This document shows positions 50,764-59,758 of a DNA stretch of 64,000 nt, piece after piece. Location of the stretch: positions 62,001 to 126,000 of the forward strand of contig JADKJR010000009.1 of assembly GCA_016720925.1 (NCBI GenBank), in the 5' to 3' direction. Positions within the stretch are counted from its first letter, which is position 1, and the number at the start of each line of letters is the position of its first letter. The notes beneath the pieces are model-generated. The model was given only the letters and a program-made list of their open reading frames with translations. It did not search any database and was not told the DNA's origin. The translations under genes and the position numbers were made by a program. Source of the stretch: Betaproteobacteria bacterium (GTDB taxonomy: Bacteria > Pseudomonadota > Gammaproteobacteria > Burkholderiales > Usitatibacteraceae).

Positions 50764-51297
50764 ATGTCACGCGTAGGCAAGCTCCCCATCATCGTTCCCG
50801 CGAAAGTGGAAATCACACTGGCGGAAAACGAGATTACGGTAAAAGGTCCACTCGGCACGCTGAAGCAGGCTTCTTCCCGTGATGTCACCGTCAAAAAAGA
50901 TGGCGACAAACTGGTGTTCGAAGCGGTTGGCAACAGCAAGCAAGCCAATGCGATGTCCGGCACCATGCGCGCCCTGGTTGCCAACATGGTCACCGGCGTC
51001 GAAAAAGGATTTGAACGGAAACTGAATCTGGTCGGCGTGGGCTACAAGGCGCAAGCGCAAGGTGTAAAGCTGAACCTGACGCTTGGGTTTTCGCACCCGA
51101 TCGTGCACTCCATGCCTGATGGCGTGAAATGCGAGACACCGGTGCCGACAGAGATTCTCATCAAGGGCGTGGACAAGCAAAAGGTTGGTCAGGTCGCTGC
51201 CATTGTTCGCGGTTATCGTCCTCCCGAGCCATATAAAGGCAAGGGCGTACGTTACTCCGACGAGAAGATCACCCTCAAAGAGACGAAGAAGAAGTAA
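50764..51297 (+). CDS. rplF: Ribosomal protein L6
   Basis: The 177-residue L6 with two related domains: SRVGKLPIIVPAKVEITL at the start, and GKGVRYSDEKITLKETKKK at the end. It supports the 50S stalk base. It starts 12 bp after rpsH. Confidence 0.97.
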   Translation: MSRVGKLPIIVPAKVEITLAENEITVKGPLGTLKQASSRDVTVKKDGDKLVFEAVGNSKQANAMSGTMRALVANMVTGVEKGFERKLNLVGVGYKAQAQGVKLNLTLGFSHPIVHSMPDGVKCETPVPTEILIKGVDKQKVGQVAAIVRGYRPPEPYKGKGVRYSDEKITLKETKKK

Positions 51298-51308
51298 GCG
51301 AGGCTATC

Positions 51309-51665
51309 ATGATCGAAAAGAAAATTTCCCGTTTGCGTCGTGCCGCGAAAACCCGCGCCACCATCGCACGTTTAAAAGCGGTTCGCATGACCGTTCACCG
51401 CACCAATACGCACATCTATGCGCAGATCCTCGACGCCAGTGGCGCCAAGGTGCTGGCGGCGGCCTCTACCGCCGAAAAAGAAGTGCGCGGCCAAGTCAAG
51501 AGCGGCAGCAACAAGGATGCAGCGGTGCTGGTAGGCAAGCGTATCGCCGAGCGCGCGAAGGCGGCCGGTGTGTCCACGGTTGCATTTGATCGTTCGGGCT
51601 TCGCGTATCACGGTCGCGTCAAGGCGCTGGCCGAGGCGGCTCGTGAAGCCGGCCTAACGTTCTAA
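51309..51665 (+). CDS. rplR: Ribosomal protein L18
   Basis: The 118-residue L18, with RMTVHRTNTHIYAQILD and the C-terminal FDRSGFAYHGRVKALAEAAR. It binds 5S rRNA together with L5. It lies between rplF and rpsE in the usual order. Confidence 0.97.
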   Translation: MIEKKISRLRRAAKTRATIARLKAVRMTVHRTNTHIYAQILDASGAKVLAAASTAEKEVRGQVKSGSNKDAAVLVGKRIAERAKAAGVSTVAFDRSGFAYHGRVKALAEAAREAGLTF

Positions 51666-51680
51666 TTAAGGATTCGACAA

Positions 51681-52190
51681 ATGGCAAGAAGCGATCAGCA
51701 AGAAGACAAAGGCGACGGCCTTCGCGAGAAGATGATCTCGGTAAACCGCGTCACCAAAGTGGTGAAGGGCGGTCGTATCCTGGGATTCGCCGCATTGACC
51801 GTGGTCGGTGATGGAGATGGTTCCATCGGCATGGGCAAGGGCAAATCGCGTGAAGTACCAGTTGCGGTACAAAAAGCGATGGAAATGGCCCGCCGCAAGC
51901 TGGTCAAGATCCCGCTAAATAACGGCACGCTACATCACACGGTGATCGGCAAGCACGGCGGTACCAAGGTATTCATGCAGCCTGCCGCTGAAGGTAACGG
52001 TATCAAAGCTGGCGGTGCCATGCGCGCGGTGTTCGAAGTGATGGGTATCACCAACGTTTCAGCCAAATGCCACGGCTCCACCAATCCTTACAACGTGGTT
52101 CGCGCCACGCTGGATGGCTTGCTGCAAATCAGCCGTCCTTCGGAAATCGCTGCCAAGCGCGGCAAGACCGTTGAAGAAATTCTCGGTTAA
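51681..52190 (+). CDS. rpsE: Ribosomal protein S5
   Basis: The 169-residue S5: LREKMISVNRVTKVVKGGR-type opening, then the double-stranded RNA-binding fold and GSTNPYNVVRATLDGL. It acts in decoding fidelity and mRNA unwinding at the 30S entry site. Confidence 0.97.
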   Translation: MARSDQQEDKGDGLREKMISVNRVTKVVKGGRILGFAALTVVGDGDGSIGMGKGKSREVPVAVQKAMEMARRKLVKIPLNNGTLHHTVIGKHGGTKVFMQPAAEGNGIKAGGAMRAVFEVMGITNVSAKCHGSTNPYNVVRATLDGLLQISRPSEIAAKRGKTVEEILG

Positions 52191-52201
52191 TCGGAGACAA
52201 C

Positions 52202-52387
52202 ATGTCCACCCAGAAAACCATCAGCGTCAAATTGATCAAGAGCACCATCGGTCGACTCGAAGCGCACAAGGCGTGCATTCGTGGCTTGGGCTTGAGAAAA
52301 ATCCACCAGACCGTCACTGTCATTGATACGCCGTCGAACCGCGGCATGATTAACAAAGTGAGCTACCTGCTCCAGGTTGCTGCCTAA
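52202..52387 (+). CDS. rpmD: Ribosomal protein L30
   Basis: The 61-residue L30 (KTISVKLIKSTIGRLEAHKA), full length for the bacterial form. It starts 11 bp after rpsE, with GGAGACAAC upstream. Confidence 0.96.
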   Translation: MSTQKTISVKLIKSTIGRLEAHKACIRGLGLRKIHQTVTVIDTPSNRGMINKVSYLLQVAA

Positions 52388-52441
52388 GGTCAGGTTCTTC
52401 GCCGAGAAATAATTCGTGCGAAATAAACGAGCGAGAAAAAT

Positions 52442-52909
52442 ATGGAATTGAACACCATCAAGCCCGCTGAGGGCTCCAAAAAGAACCGTCGTCGCGTTGG
52501 TCGCGGTATTGGTTCGGGCCTGGGAAAAACGGCTGGTCGTGGCCATAAGGGCCAGAAATCCCGTTCGGGTGGCTTTCACAAAGTTGGATTTGAAGGCGGC
52601 CAAATGCCGCTGCAACGTCGCTTGCCGAAGCGCGGATTCATTTCGCTGACGCGTTACGACACCGCACAGGTTCGCTTGTCGGAAATCGCCAAGATGCCGG
52701 TTGAGACTATTGACCTTGCCGCATTGAAGCAGGCAGGTTTTGTACCACACGGGGCATTGGCTGCAAAAGTCATCCTGTCCGGAAAGCTTGAGAAAAAAGT
52801 AAAGCTGGTGGGTATCGCTGCCACAAAGGGTGCCAAGGCGGCCATTGAAGCGGCGGGCGGCTCCATTGAGGCCGAACCACAAGCGGCCGCTGCGGCACCG
52901 CAGGCTTAA
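52442..52909 (+). CDS. rplO: Ribosomal protein L15
   Basis: A 155-residue L15 with the long basic N-terminal extension (RRVGRGIGSGLGKTAGRGHK) and the globular C-terminal part. An alanine-rich C-terminal tail (EAEPQAAAAAPQA) extends slightly beyond the E. coli form. Confidence 0.96.
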   Translation: MELNTIKPAEGSKKNRRRVGRGIGSGLGKTAGRGHKGQKSRSGGFHKVGFEGGQMPLQRRLPKRGFISLTRYDTAQVRLSEIAKMPVETIDLAALKQAGFVPHGALAAKVILSGKLEKKVKLVGIAATKGAKAAIEAAGGSIEAEPQAAAAAPQA

Positions 52910-52946
52910 TAGTTAACACGCACAAAAGACTGAACAGGAAACGGAT

Positions 52947-54266
52947 TTGGCTTCCAACCCCCTAGCGGCAATGGGCAAGATGAGCGACCTGAAACGCCGA
53001 CTGGTGTTCCTGGTGCTGGCGCTTATCGTCTTCCGCATTGGTACGCACATTCCCGTGCCGGGAATCAATCCGGTGGAATTGGCCAAACTGTTCGACACGG
53101 CAGGCGGTGGCATCCTTGGTATGTTCAATATGTTCTCGGGTGGTGCGCTGTCGCGTTTCTCGGTGTTCGCACTGGGGATCATGCCGTACATTTCGGCATC
53201 GATCATCATGCAACTCCTGACAGTCGTTTACGCGCCACTGGAAGCAATCAAGAAGGAAGGCGAAGCCGGACGTCGCAAAATTACCCAGTACACCCGGTAC
53301 GGCACCGTTGCATTGGCGCTGTTTCAGGGCGTGGGCATTTCGATTGCGCTGGAGTCGCAGCCGGGCCTGGTGATTGATGCCGGTATGGCATTCCGCCTGA
53401 CCACGGTGATCACCCTGGTCTGCGGCACCATGTTCCTGATGTGGTTGGGTGAGCAAATTACCGAACGCGGTGTGGGCAATGGTATTTCGCTGATCATTTT
53501 CGCAGGCATTGTCGCGGGACTCCCTTCCGCCATCGGTGGCACGCTCGAATTGGCGCGCACCGGAGCGATGTCGATCCCGGTTGTTCTGGGTATTGTGATT
53601 CTGGTCGTCGGTGTAACGTTCCTCGTGGTATTTGTTGAGCGTGGCCAACGCAAGATTCTGGTGAATTACGCCAAACGCCAGGTCGGCAACAAATTGTATG
53701 GCGGTCAGTCCTCGCATTTGCCGTTGAAGCTCAACATGTCCGGCGTAATTCCGCCGATCTTTGCGTCTTCGATCATTCTGTTCCCGGCGACAGTTGCCGG
53801 CTGGTTTGGTCAAAGCGACAATATGACCTGGCTGAAAGATATCGGCGCGGCACTTTCACCTGGCCAGCCGCTTTATACGATTCTGTATGCAGCCGCGATC
53901 ATCTTCTTCTGTTTTTTCTATACGGCCCTTGTGTTCAATTCCAAGGAAACGGCGGATAACCTGAAGAAGAGCGGTGCGTTTGTTCCGGGCATCCGTCCCG
54001 GCGAACAGACGGCGCGATATATCGACAAGATCCTGATGCGTCTTACTTTGACGGGGGCGTTCTATATCACGCTGGTGTGTTTGCTGCCCGAGTTCCTGCG
54101 TTTGCAATACAACGTGCCCTTTTACTTTGGTGGTACCTCATTGTTGATTATTGTGGTTACCACCATGGACTTCATGGCGCAGCTGCAGGCTTACATGATG
54201 TCGCACCAGTATGAGGGTTTGTTGAAGAAAGCCAATTTCAAAGGCGCCGGGTTTCCGGTCCGCTGA
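52947..54266 (+). CDS. secY: Preprotein translocase subunit SecY
   Basis: A 439-residue protein with ten membrane helices and the signature LVFLVLALIVFRIGTHIPVPG near the start. It forms the SecYEG channel. The start is a TTG at 52947: ASNPLAAMGK directly after it matches the conserved SecY N-terminus, and AGGAAA lies 6 nt upstream. An ATG at 52971 would cut the conserved residues. Confidence 0.96.
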   Translation: MASNPLAAMGKMSDLKRRLVFLVLALIVFRIGTHIPVPGINPVELAKLFDTAGGGILGMFNMFSGGALSRFSVFALGIMPYISASIIMQLLTVVYAPLEAIKKEGEAGRRKITQYTRYGTVALALFQGVGISIALESQPGLVIDAGMAFRLTTVITLVCGTMFLMWLGEQITERGVGNGISLIIFAGIVAGLPSAIGGTLELARTGAMSIPVVLGIVILVVGVTFLVVFVERGQRKILVNYAKRQVGNKLYGGQSSHLPLKLNMSGVIPPIFASSIILFPATVAGWFGQSDNMTWLKDIGAALSPGQPLYTILYAAAIIFFCFFYTALVFNSKETADNLKKSGAFVPGIRPGEQTARYIDKILMRLTLTGAFYITLVCLLPEFLRLQYNVPFYFGGTSLLIIVVTTMDFMAQLQAYMMSHQYEGLLKKANFKGAGFPVR

Positions 54267-54299
54267 CAATTAGCTTCCAACCAAGGTATACGAGGGTTA

Positions 54300-54518
54300 A
54301 TGTCGAAAGAAGAAACGATCCAGATGCAGGGGGAAATTGTTGAAACACTTCCCAATGCAATGTTCCGGGTGAAATTGGAGAACGGCCACATTGTGTTGGG
54401 CCATATCTCCGGAAAAATGCGTATGCACTACATCCGCATTTTGCCTGGCGACAAAGTGACCGTAGAACTGACGCCCTACGATTTAACGAAAGCAAGAATC
54501 ACCTTCCGCGCCAAGTAG
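54300..54518 (+). CDS. infA: Translation initiation factor IF-1
   Basis: The 72-residue IF-1 with a single S1/OB domain (MFRVKLENGHIVLGHISGK, MRMHYIRILPGDKVTV). It binds the 30S A site during initiation. Its position between secY and rpmJ is typical of betaproteobacterial ribosomal operons. Confidence 0.96.
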   Translation: MSKEETIQMQGEIVETLPNAMFRVKLENGHIVLGHISGKMRMHYIRILPGDKVTVELTPYDLTKARITFRAK

Positions 54519-54549
54519 GCGGAAACAGAAATTTGAAGGAGTAGCGATT

Positions 54550-54663
54550 ATGCGAGTTCAAGCATCGGTAAAAAAAATCTGTCGTAACTGCAAGCTGGTA
54601 CGACGCAAGGGCGTGCTGCGCGTGATCTGTACAGACAAGCGCCATAAGCAGCGCCAAGGTTAA
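54550..54663 (+). CDS. rpmJ: Ribosomal protein L36
   Basis: A 37-residue protein, MRVQASVKKICRNCKLVRR at the start and VICTDKRHKQRQG at the end. The zinc ligands are CxxC (CRNC), Cys and His, the zinc-binding form of L36. AGGAGTAGCG precedes the ATG. It lies between infA and rpsM. Confidence 0.95.
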   Translation: MRVQASVKKICRNCKLVRRKGVLRVICTDKRHKQRQG

Positions 54664-54686
54664 TTGGAAAAGTAGAGAAAACCATC

Positions 54687-55049
54687 ATGGCTCGTATTTC
54701 TGGCGTCAATATTCCCAATCATCAGCACACCGAAATCGCGTTGACCGCGATCTATGGCATCGGCCGCACCAGCGCACAAAAAATCTGTGCCGCCGCGGGC
54801 GTCAAAACCTCGGCGAAGGTCAAGGATCTGACCGATGGCGAGATGGACAAGCTGCGCGAGCAAATCGCCAAGCTGACGGTTGAGGGCGACCTCCGCCGTG
54901 AAATATCCATGAACATCAAGCGATTGATGGATCTTGGTTGTTACCGTGGCACGCGTCATCGCAAAGGCCTGCCGCTGCGTGGTCAGCGCACCCGCACCAA
55001 CGCACGTACCCGCAAGGGCCCGCGCAAAGCCATTCGCTTGGCCAAATAA
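54687..55049 (+). CDS. rpsM: Ribosomal protein S13
   Basis: The 120-residue S13, with MARISGVNIPNHQHTEIALT and the basic C-terminus RTRTNARTRKGPRKAIRLAK. It contacts P-site tRNA and the inter-subunit bridges. It opens the alpha part of the operon. Confidence 0.97.
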   Translation: MARISGVNIPNHQHTEIALTAIYGIGRTSAQKICAAAGVKTSAKVKDLTDGEMDKLREQIAKLTVEGDLRREISMNIKRLMDLGCYRGTRHRKGLPLRGQRTRTNARTRKGPRKAIRLAK

Positions 55050-55071
55050 GTTTTAGACGAAGGATATAAGC

Positions 55072-55467
55072 ATGGTTAAGCCCACCGCTGCCACACGCGT
55101 ACGCAAGAAGGTCAAGAAGAATGTGTCGGAAGGCATCGCACACATTCATGCGTCGTTCAATAACACCATCATCACCATTACCGATCGCCAGGGAAATGCG
55201 CTGTCTTGGGCAACCTCAGGCGGAGCGGGCTTCAAAGGCTCACGCAAATCCACGCCGTTCGCGGCGCAGGTAGCCGCCGAAGCTGCCGGCAAAGCCGCGC
55301 AGGAGTGTGGTGTAAAAAATCTGGAGGTACGCATCAAGGGCCCCGGCCCGGGCCGCGAGTCGGCAGTGCGTGCACTGAATGCCTTGGGCATCAAAATTTT
55401 GTCGATCGCTGACGTGACGCCGGTACCGCACAATGGTTGCCGCCCACCCAAGCGTCGCCGCATGTAA
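55072..55467 (+). CDS. rpsK: Ribosomal protein S11
   Basis: The 131-residue S11 with IAHIHASFNNTIITITDRQG and the C-terminal DVTPVPHNGCRPPKRRRM. It belongs to the 30S platform near the Shine-Dalgarno helix. Confidence 0.97.
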   Translation: MVKPTAATRVRKKVKKNVSEGIAHIHASFNNTIITITDRQGNALSWATSGGAGFKGSRKSTPFAAQVAAEAAGKAAQECGVKNLEVRIKGPGPGRESAVRALNALGIKILSIADVTPVPHNGCRPPKRRRM

Positions 55468-55486
55468 TTGCCAGGGAGAATAGAAC

Positions 55487-56107
55487 GTGGCTCGTTATCT
55501 TGGTCCAAAATGTAAGCTCTCCCGTCGCGAGGGCACCGATCTTTTCCTGAAGAGCGCACGCCGTCCGCTCGATTCCAAGTGCAAACTTGAATCGCGTCCC
55601 GGACAGCATGGCGCGAAGCAAAATCGCGTGTCGGAATACGGCACGCAGTTGCGCGAAAAGCAGAAGATTCGCCGCATGTATGGCGTACTGGAACGTCAGT
55701 TCCGCACCTACTTCGCTGAAGCCGAGCGTCGCAAGGGCGCGACCGGTGAAAACCTGCTGCAGCTGCTGGAATCGCGTCTCGACAACGCCGTCTATCGCAT
55801 GGGCTTCGGCTCCACGCGGGCGGAAGCGCGTCAGCTCGTTTCCCATTGCGCGGTGCAGGTTAACGGCAAGTCAGTGAACATTCCGTCTTATTTGCTCAAA
55901 CCCGCCGATGTGGTAACCCTGCGTGAAAAGGCGCAAAAGCAGTTGCGCGTGCAGGACTCGCTCAAACTCGCTGAAGCCAACGGTTTCCCGAGCTGGGTGG
56001 AAGTCGACTCCAAGAAGTTTTCAGGCGTCTTCAAGTCCATGCCGGATCGCGCCGAATTTGCGGCCGACATCAACGAGCAACTCGTCGTCGAACTGTATTC
56101 CAAGTAA
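55487..56107 (+). CDS. rpsD: Ribosomal protein S4
   Basis: A 206-residue S4 from a GTG start (ARYLGPKCKLSRREGTDLFL). The S4 RNA-binding motif is around FGSTRAEARQLVSHCAVQVN. It nucleates 30S assembly; in E. coli it represses the alpha operon. CAGGGAGAATAGAAC is the RBS. Confidence 0.97.
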   Translation: MARYLGPKCKLSRREGTDLFLKSARRPLDSKCKLESRPGQHGAKQNRVSEYGTQLREKQKIRRMYGVLERQFRTYFAEAERRKGATGENLLQLLESRLDNAVYRMGFGSTRAEARQLVSHCAVQVNGKSVNIPSYLLKPADVVTLREKAQKQLRVQDSLKLAEANGFPSWVEVDSKKFSGVFKSMPDRAEFAADINEQLVVELYSK

Positions 56108-56171
56108 TTCGTTTTTCGGGCGCGCCATGTATTGCATGGTGCGTCTTCATCTTTTATAGAGGCCTTCGTCA

Positions 56172-57152
56172 ATGCAAAGTAATGCTACGACTTTCCTGAA
56201 GCCGCGCATCATCGACGTGCAAAACATTTCCCCGGCACATGCCAAGGTTGTGATGGAGCCGTTCGAGCGCGGCTATGGCCATACGCTGGGCAACGCCTTG
56301 CGCCGTATCCTGTTGTCTTCGATGCCGGGTTACGCCCCGACCGAAGTGAAGATCGCCGGTGTGCTTCACGAGTACTCCACCATTGAAGGCGTGCAGGAAG
56401 ATGTGGTCGACATCCTGCTGAACCTCAAGGGCTTGGTGATGAAGCTGCATAACCGTAACGAAGTCACGCTGAAGCTGAAAAAAGGCACGGCGGGCGCGGT
56501 CACGGGCGCGGACATCGAGCAGACGCATGATGTTGAGATTCTGAATCCCGATCACGTCATTGCCCATCTGACCAAGGATGGCAAACTCGACATGCAGATC
56601 AAGATTGAAAAAGGCCGTGGCTATGTTGCCGCCACCGCGCGCCGCGCCGACCACGATAACCGTTCCATCGGCGCCATCCTGCTTGACGCATCGTATTCGC
56701 CGGTTCGCCGTGTGTCCTATGCCGTCGAAAGCGCGCGCGTTGAACAGCGTACCGATCTGGATAGACTGGTGATGGATATCGAAACCAACGGCGCGATTGA
56801 GCCAGAAGAAGCGGTTCGGTACGCCGCCCGTGTGCTGGTCGATCAACTGTCTGTGTTCGCTGATCTGCAAGGCACGCCGATGCAGACCGAAGAAGCCAAG
56901 ACACCGCAGATCGATCCGATCCTGCTGCAACCGGTTGACGATCTTGAGCTCACGGTACGTTCCGCCAACTGCCTCAAGGCCGAAAATATTTACTACATCG
57001 GTGATTTGATCCAGCGTACCGAAAACGAACTGCTGAAGACCCCGAATCTGGGTCGCAAGTCACTCAACGAAATCAAGGAAGTCCTCGCCAGCAAGGGACT
57101 GACCCTAGGCATGAAACTGGAGAATTGGCCAGCCGCCGGCGTCACGAAATAA
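56172..57152 (+). CDS. rpoA: RNA polymerase alpha subunit
   Basis: A 326-residue protein. The N-terminal assembly domain shows FERGYGHTLGNALRRILLSS; the C-terminal domain shows LTVRSANCLKAENIYYIGDL and LGRKSLNEIKEVLASKGL, which contact UP elements and activators. It is 64 bp after rpsD and is followed by an unusually long gap before rplQ. Confidence 0.98.
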   Translation: MQSNATTFLKPRIIDVQNISPAHAKVVMEPFERGYGHTLGNALRRILLSSMPGYAPTEVKIAGVLHEYSTIEGVQEDVVDILLNLKGLVMKLHNRNEVTLKLKKGTAGAVTGADIEQTHDVEILNPDHVIAHLTKDGKLDMQIKIEKGRGYVAATARRADHDNRSIGAILLDASYSPVRRVSYAVESARVEQRTDLDRLVMDIETNGAIEPEEAVRYAARVLVDQLSVFADLQGTPMQTEEAKTPQIDPILLQPVDDLELTVRSANCLKAENIYYIGDLIQRTENELLKTPNLGRKSLNEIKEVLASKGLTLGMKLENWPAAGVTK

Positions 57153-57154
57153 GA

Positions 57155-57269
57155 GACAGGCTGAAAAGCCTGTCATTTCCGCTTAGTCAGGTAATTAAGC
57201 GGGAATTGAAGCGTAGATTTTCATTCTTCAAACCCATAACGATAACAAGGCTGGCTTAAGTATTTAAGC
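57155..57269 (+). promoter_or_regulatory. Three stem-loops between rpoA and rplQ
   Basis: GACAGGCT-GAAA-AGCCTGTC (57155-57174, GNRA loop), CGCTTA/TAAGCG (57180-57185 with 57196-57201) and GCTTAA-GTAT-TTAAGC (57254-57269). The second and third share GCTTAA/TTAAGC, so alternative pairing is possible. They may act as an attenuator or processing sites. Confidence 0.5.
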
Positions 57270-57300
57270 AAAACGGCCAAGAGACCAAAAGGAAATAACC

Positions 57301-57699
57301 ATGAGACATCGTCACGGATTAAAGAAGTTAAATAAAACCTCGTCGCATCGCCTGGCCATGTTTCGCAACATGACCAATTCATTGTTGAAGCACGAAGTCA
57401 TCAAGACCACACTGCCGAAAGCCAAGGCGCTACGCAAAGTGTTCGAACCCATCATTACATTGGGCAAGGAACCGACGCTGGCCAATCGCCGCCTCGCTTT
57501 CAACCGCCTGCGCGATCGCGACATGGTCACCAAGTTGTTCGACGAACTTGGCCCGCGTTACAAAGCCCGCAACGGCGGCTACATGCGCATCCTGAAGTTC
57601 GGTTTCCGCGTCGGCGACAATGCACCGATGGCACTGGTTGAGCTGGTGGATCGTCCGGAAATTTCGGAAGCACCGAAGACGGAAACGACAGGCGAGTAA
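57301..57699 (+). CDS. rplQ: Ribosomal protein L17
   Basis: A 132-residue L17: MRHRHGLKKLNKTSSHRLAM and YMRILKFGFRVGDNAPMALVEL, with a short acidic tail. It is the last gene of the operon. The 148-bp gap from rpoA is longer than usual, and a clear terminator follows. Confidence 0.97.
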   Translation: MRHRHGLKKLNKTSSHRLAMFRNMTNSLLKHEVIKTTLPKAKALRKVFEPIITLGKEPTLANRRLAFNRLRDRDMVTKLFDELGPRYKARNGGYMRILKFGFRVGDNAPMALVELVDRPEISEAPKTETTGE

Positions 57700-57722
57700 G
57701 ATTCGCTGAACAACGAGAAATG

Positions 57723-57753
57723 AAAAAAGCCGGGCATGCCTGGCTTTTTTTTA
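57723..57753 (+). terminator. Rho-independent terminator of the spc/alpha operon
   Basis: AAAAAAGCCGGGCATGCCTGG followed by CTTTTTTTT: a GC-rich stem with a run of eight T directly after it, 23 bp past the rplQ stop. The A-run before the stem may let it also work on the other strand. Confidence 0.92.
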
Positions 57754-57920
57754 AGATCGCTCTTTTCCCTGGAGCAGGCTCTTAGCTCGGGCAGGGTGCA
57801 CTTGACGGAATAGCGAGAACTTGCACGTGCGTTTCCGTCATGGCCGATGCTCAGCCTTTTCGCCAGGTGCCTCGACCGGATAGGAAAGCTGTTATCGAGT
57901 TAGCGCGCTAGTTTCATACT

Positions 57921-57997
57921 GCAATCTATCGTAGATTGCCATTTGGTGCGCTTCCCGGGCATAAAAGGTTCGGAAACGCGCGCTAGTGCTTGAGTTT
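57921..57997. repeat. Hairpin plus palindromic intergenic repeat, copy 9 (reversed asymmetric form)
   Basis: GCAATCTA-TCG-TAGATTGC (57921-57939) is a perfect hairpin. It is joined to GCCATTTGGTGCGC (left arm) and CGCGCGCTAGTGCTTGAGTTT (right arm). The latter is the asymmetric family form in reverse orientation, as if copies 1-3 were flipped. It lies in the 510-bp gap before the protease gene, which otherwise holds only the operon terminator and no recognisable gene. Confidence 0.7.
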
Positions 57998-58209
57998 GAT
58001 GTTTGCCGAAAAGTTCGCGCCCTGCATCAGATTCAAATGCGGATCATTATCTTCGACCATGAAAATATAGCCCATCGCGCCCATTGTCGCGCTGTCTGAT
58101 AAAGTTGTCCGTGTGTTTGCCGAGAGCATTTTTGAGCGAATCATTTGCAATGGCTGGATCAGGAAGTAACCGAATCGGCAATGGAAGAATTCTCTTGAAG
58201 GGCCGTACT

Positions 58210-59301
58210 GTGCGGGTCATGGGCGTTTTGTGCGTGCATATTTGTTCCGCGTTAACCGTCGCCGGACTCGCATCCGTTGCGTACGGTCAAAATGCAAAGA
58301 GCGTCTTTGAAAAGGTCGCGCCGTCGATTGTCGTCATCAATAAGATAGACGGTTCCGCGCAAGGAAGCGGGGTTGTCATCGCGCGCGACGAGTCGAGCCT
58401 TTCAACAACGGTAACGATTGCGACCAACTGCCATTTGGTCGGCGAGGATCGAACACTGACCATTATCCGCGGGGAACGCACGGCGCCGGCGGAGGTATTG
58501 AGAAAATACCAAAAAAGGGATATCTGCATCCTTACCGCGCAGGCCGATCTGCCGGTCGCGCCAATGCGTTCTGTCCAAACCCTGAAAATCGGCGAGAAGG
58601 TTTTTGCCGTTGGCGCGCCACGCGGCCTCGAACTCTCGATCTCGGATGGCATCGTTTCACAACTCAGAAATGTCGCGGGTGAAAATGTACCTACTATTCA
58701 AACGAACGCCGCCATATCGCCGGGTTCGAGCGGCGGAGGCCTTTTCGACGAGCAAGGCAAACTGTTGGGGCTTACTTCATTTTATGTAAAGTCTTCGCAG
58801 AATCTCAACTTCGCCGCGCCGTCCGACTGGCTACAGGAAGCATTGGAGGCAAAGAAGGTTCCGCTGCATGAGCTGGCGAGTGATTCCCAGGTTCCGCGAC
58901 CGCGGGACCTCATCGATCGAACTTGCGGATGGCAACTGGTTGCGCAGTCCGACGCGCTGCAGTTCTACCTCGATCCATGCGAGGTGAAAAAATATGAACG
59001 TCTTGTCCTGGCATGGCGGCTGCAATCGCCGCAAAAGGATCGGCCAGGCACGCCAATCAGCAACACTTCAGAGAAGCTGCGTATCGCGTATGACTGCGAC
59101 ATTCAGCGTAATGCCGTGATCGGAATTATCCAGTACTCGGAGCCGATGGGAAAGGGCGACATCCTGTTGCAGACCAAATCCCGGCCGGAGCCTGACTGGA
59201 AATTCGAGGACGTCGTTCCCGGCTCAATAAACGCGAATGTTCTCTCGTGGGCGTGCAGTCTTGCCGGCCCCAATCAGCGCAAGCCCGCGGGGCTCGAATA
59301 G
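58210..59301 (+). CDS. Exported trypsin-like serine protease with adhesin-E-like C-terminal domain
   Basis: A 363-residue protein. A signal peptide is followed by a trypsin-like domain with the triad His (TNCHLVG), Asp (KRDICIL) and Ser (SPGSSGGGLFDEQG), related to DegP but without PDZ domains. From about residue 230 a second domain (WQLVAQSDALQFYLDP, LRIAYDCDIQRN, PGSINANVLSWAC) resembles the surface-adhesin E family. The GTG at 58210 has GAAGGG 7 nt upstream; ATGs at 58150 and 58219 are alternatives. Confidence 0.78.
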   Translation: MRVMGVLCVHICSALTVAGLASVAYGQNAKSVFEKVAPSIVVINKIDGSAQGSGVVIARDESSLSTTVTIATNCHLVGEDRTLTIIRGERTAPAEVLRKYQKRDICILTAQADLPVAPMRSVQTLKIGEKVFAVGAPRGLELSISDGIVSQLRNVAGENVPTIQTNAAISPGSSGGGLFDEQGKLLGLTSFYVKSSQNLNFAAPSDWLQEALEAKKVPLHELASDSQVPRPRDLIDRTCGWQLVAQSDALQFYLDPCEVKKYERLVLAWRLQSPQKDRPGTPISNTSEKLRIAYDCDIQRNAVIGIIQYSEPMGKGDILLQTKSRPEPDWKFEDVVPGSINANVLSWACSLAGPNQRKPAGLE

Positions 59302-59342
59302 CCGCGCGCTCCCAATGATTTCAGCGCCGGTCATCGAGTTTG

Positions 59343-59741
59343 CTATATGGCAAGATCGTTCGAAATCTCCACCAGATTCAAATCCGGATCGCGAACATAA
59401 ACCGAGAGAATCTTTCCCCTCGCGCCCGTGCGTTGCACTGGCCCGAGGATGACCACCACGTTTTCCCGCGCGAGGTGCGCGCAAACTTCGTCCATCGGCG
59501 TCTTTGTGATCAGGCAGAAGTCCGCCGCGCCAAGCGTGGGCTTCAGTACATTCGGATCGGGTACGGCATCGGCTTGATGCAGATTGATTTTTTGATTGCC
59601 AAACGTGAGCGCGACACGTGGCGTGCCCATCGATTCGAAACGTGCGACGTCCATTCCGAGCACGCGAGAATAGAACGCGCAGGTGGCGTCAATGCTGGCG
59701 ACAGTAAGGACGAAATGGTCGATGTGGTCGATCGCAATCAC
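59343..59741 (-). CDS. VOC-family (glyoxalase-fold) protein
   Basis: A 132-residue single VOC module: IDHIDHFVLTVASIDATCAF, FGNQKINLHQADAVPDPN and YVRDPDLNLVEISND. The His and Glu metal ligands are present. It resembles glyoxalase/bleomycin-resistance proteins of unknown substrate. It is divergent from the aminotransferase with a 17-bp gap. Confidence 0.85.
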   Translation of the reverse strand: MIAIDHIDHFVLTVASIDATCAFYSRVLGMDVARFESMGTPRVALTFGNQKINLHQADAVPDPNVLKPTLGAADFCLITKTPMDEVCAHLARENVVVILGPVQRTGARGKILSVYVRDPDLNLVEISNDLAI

Positions 59742-59758
59742 GCTGCTATTATGCTCGC

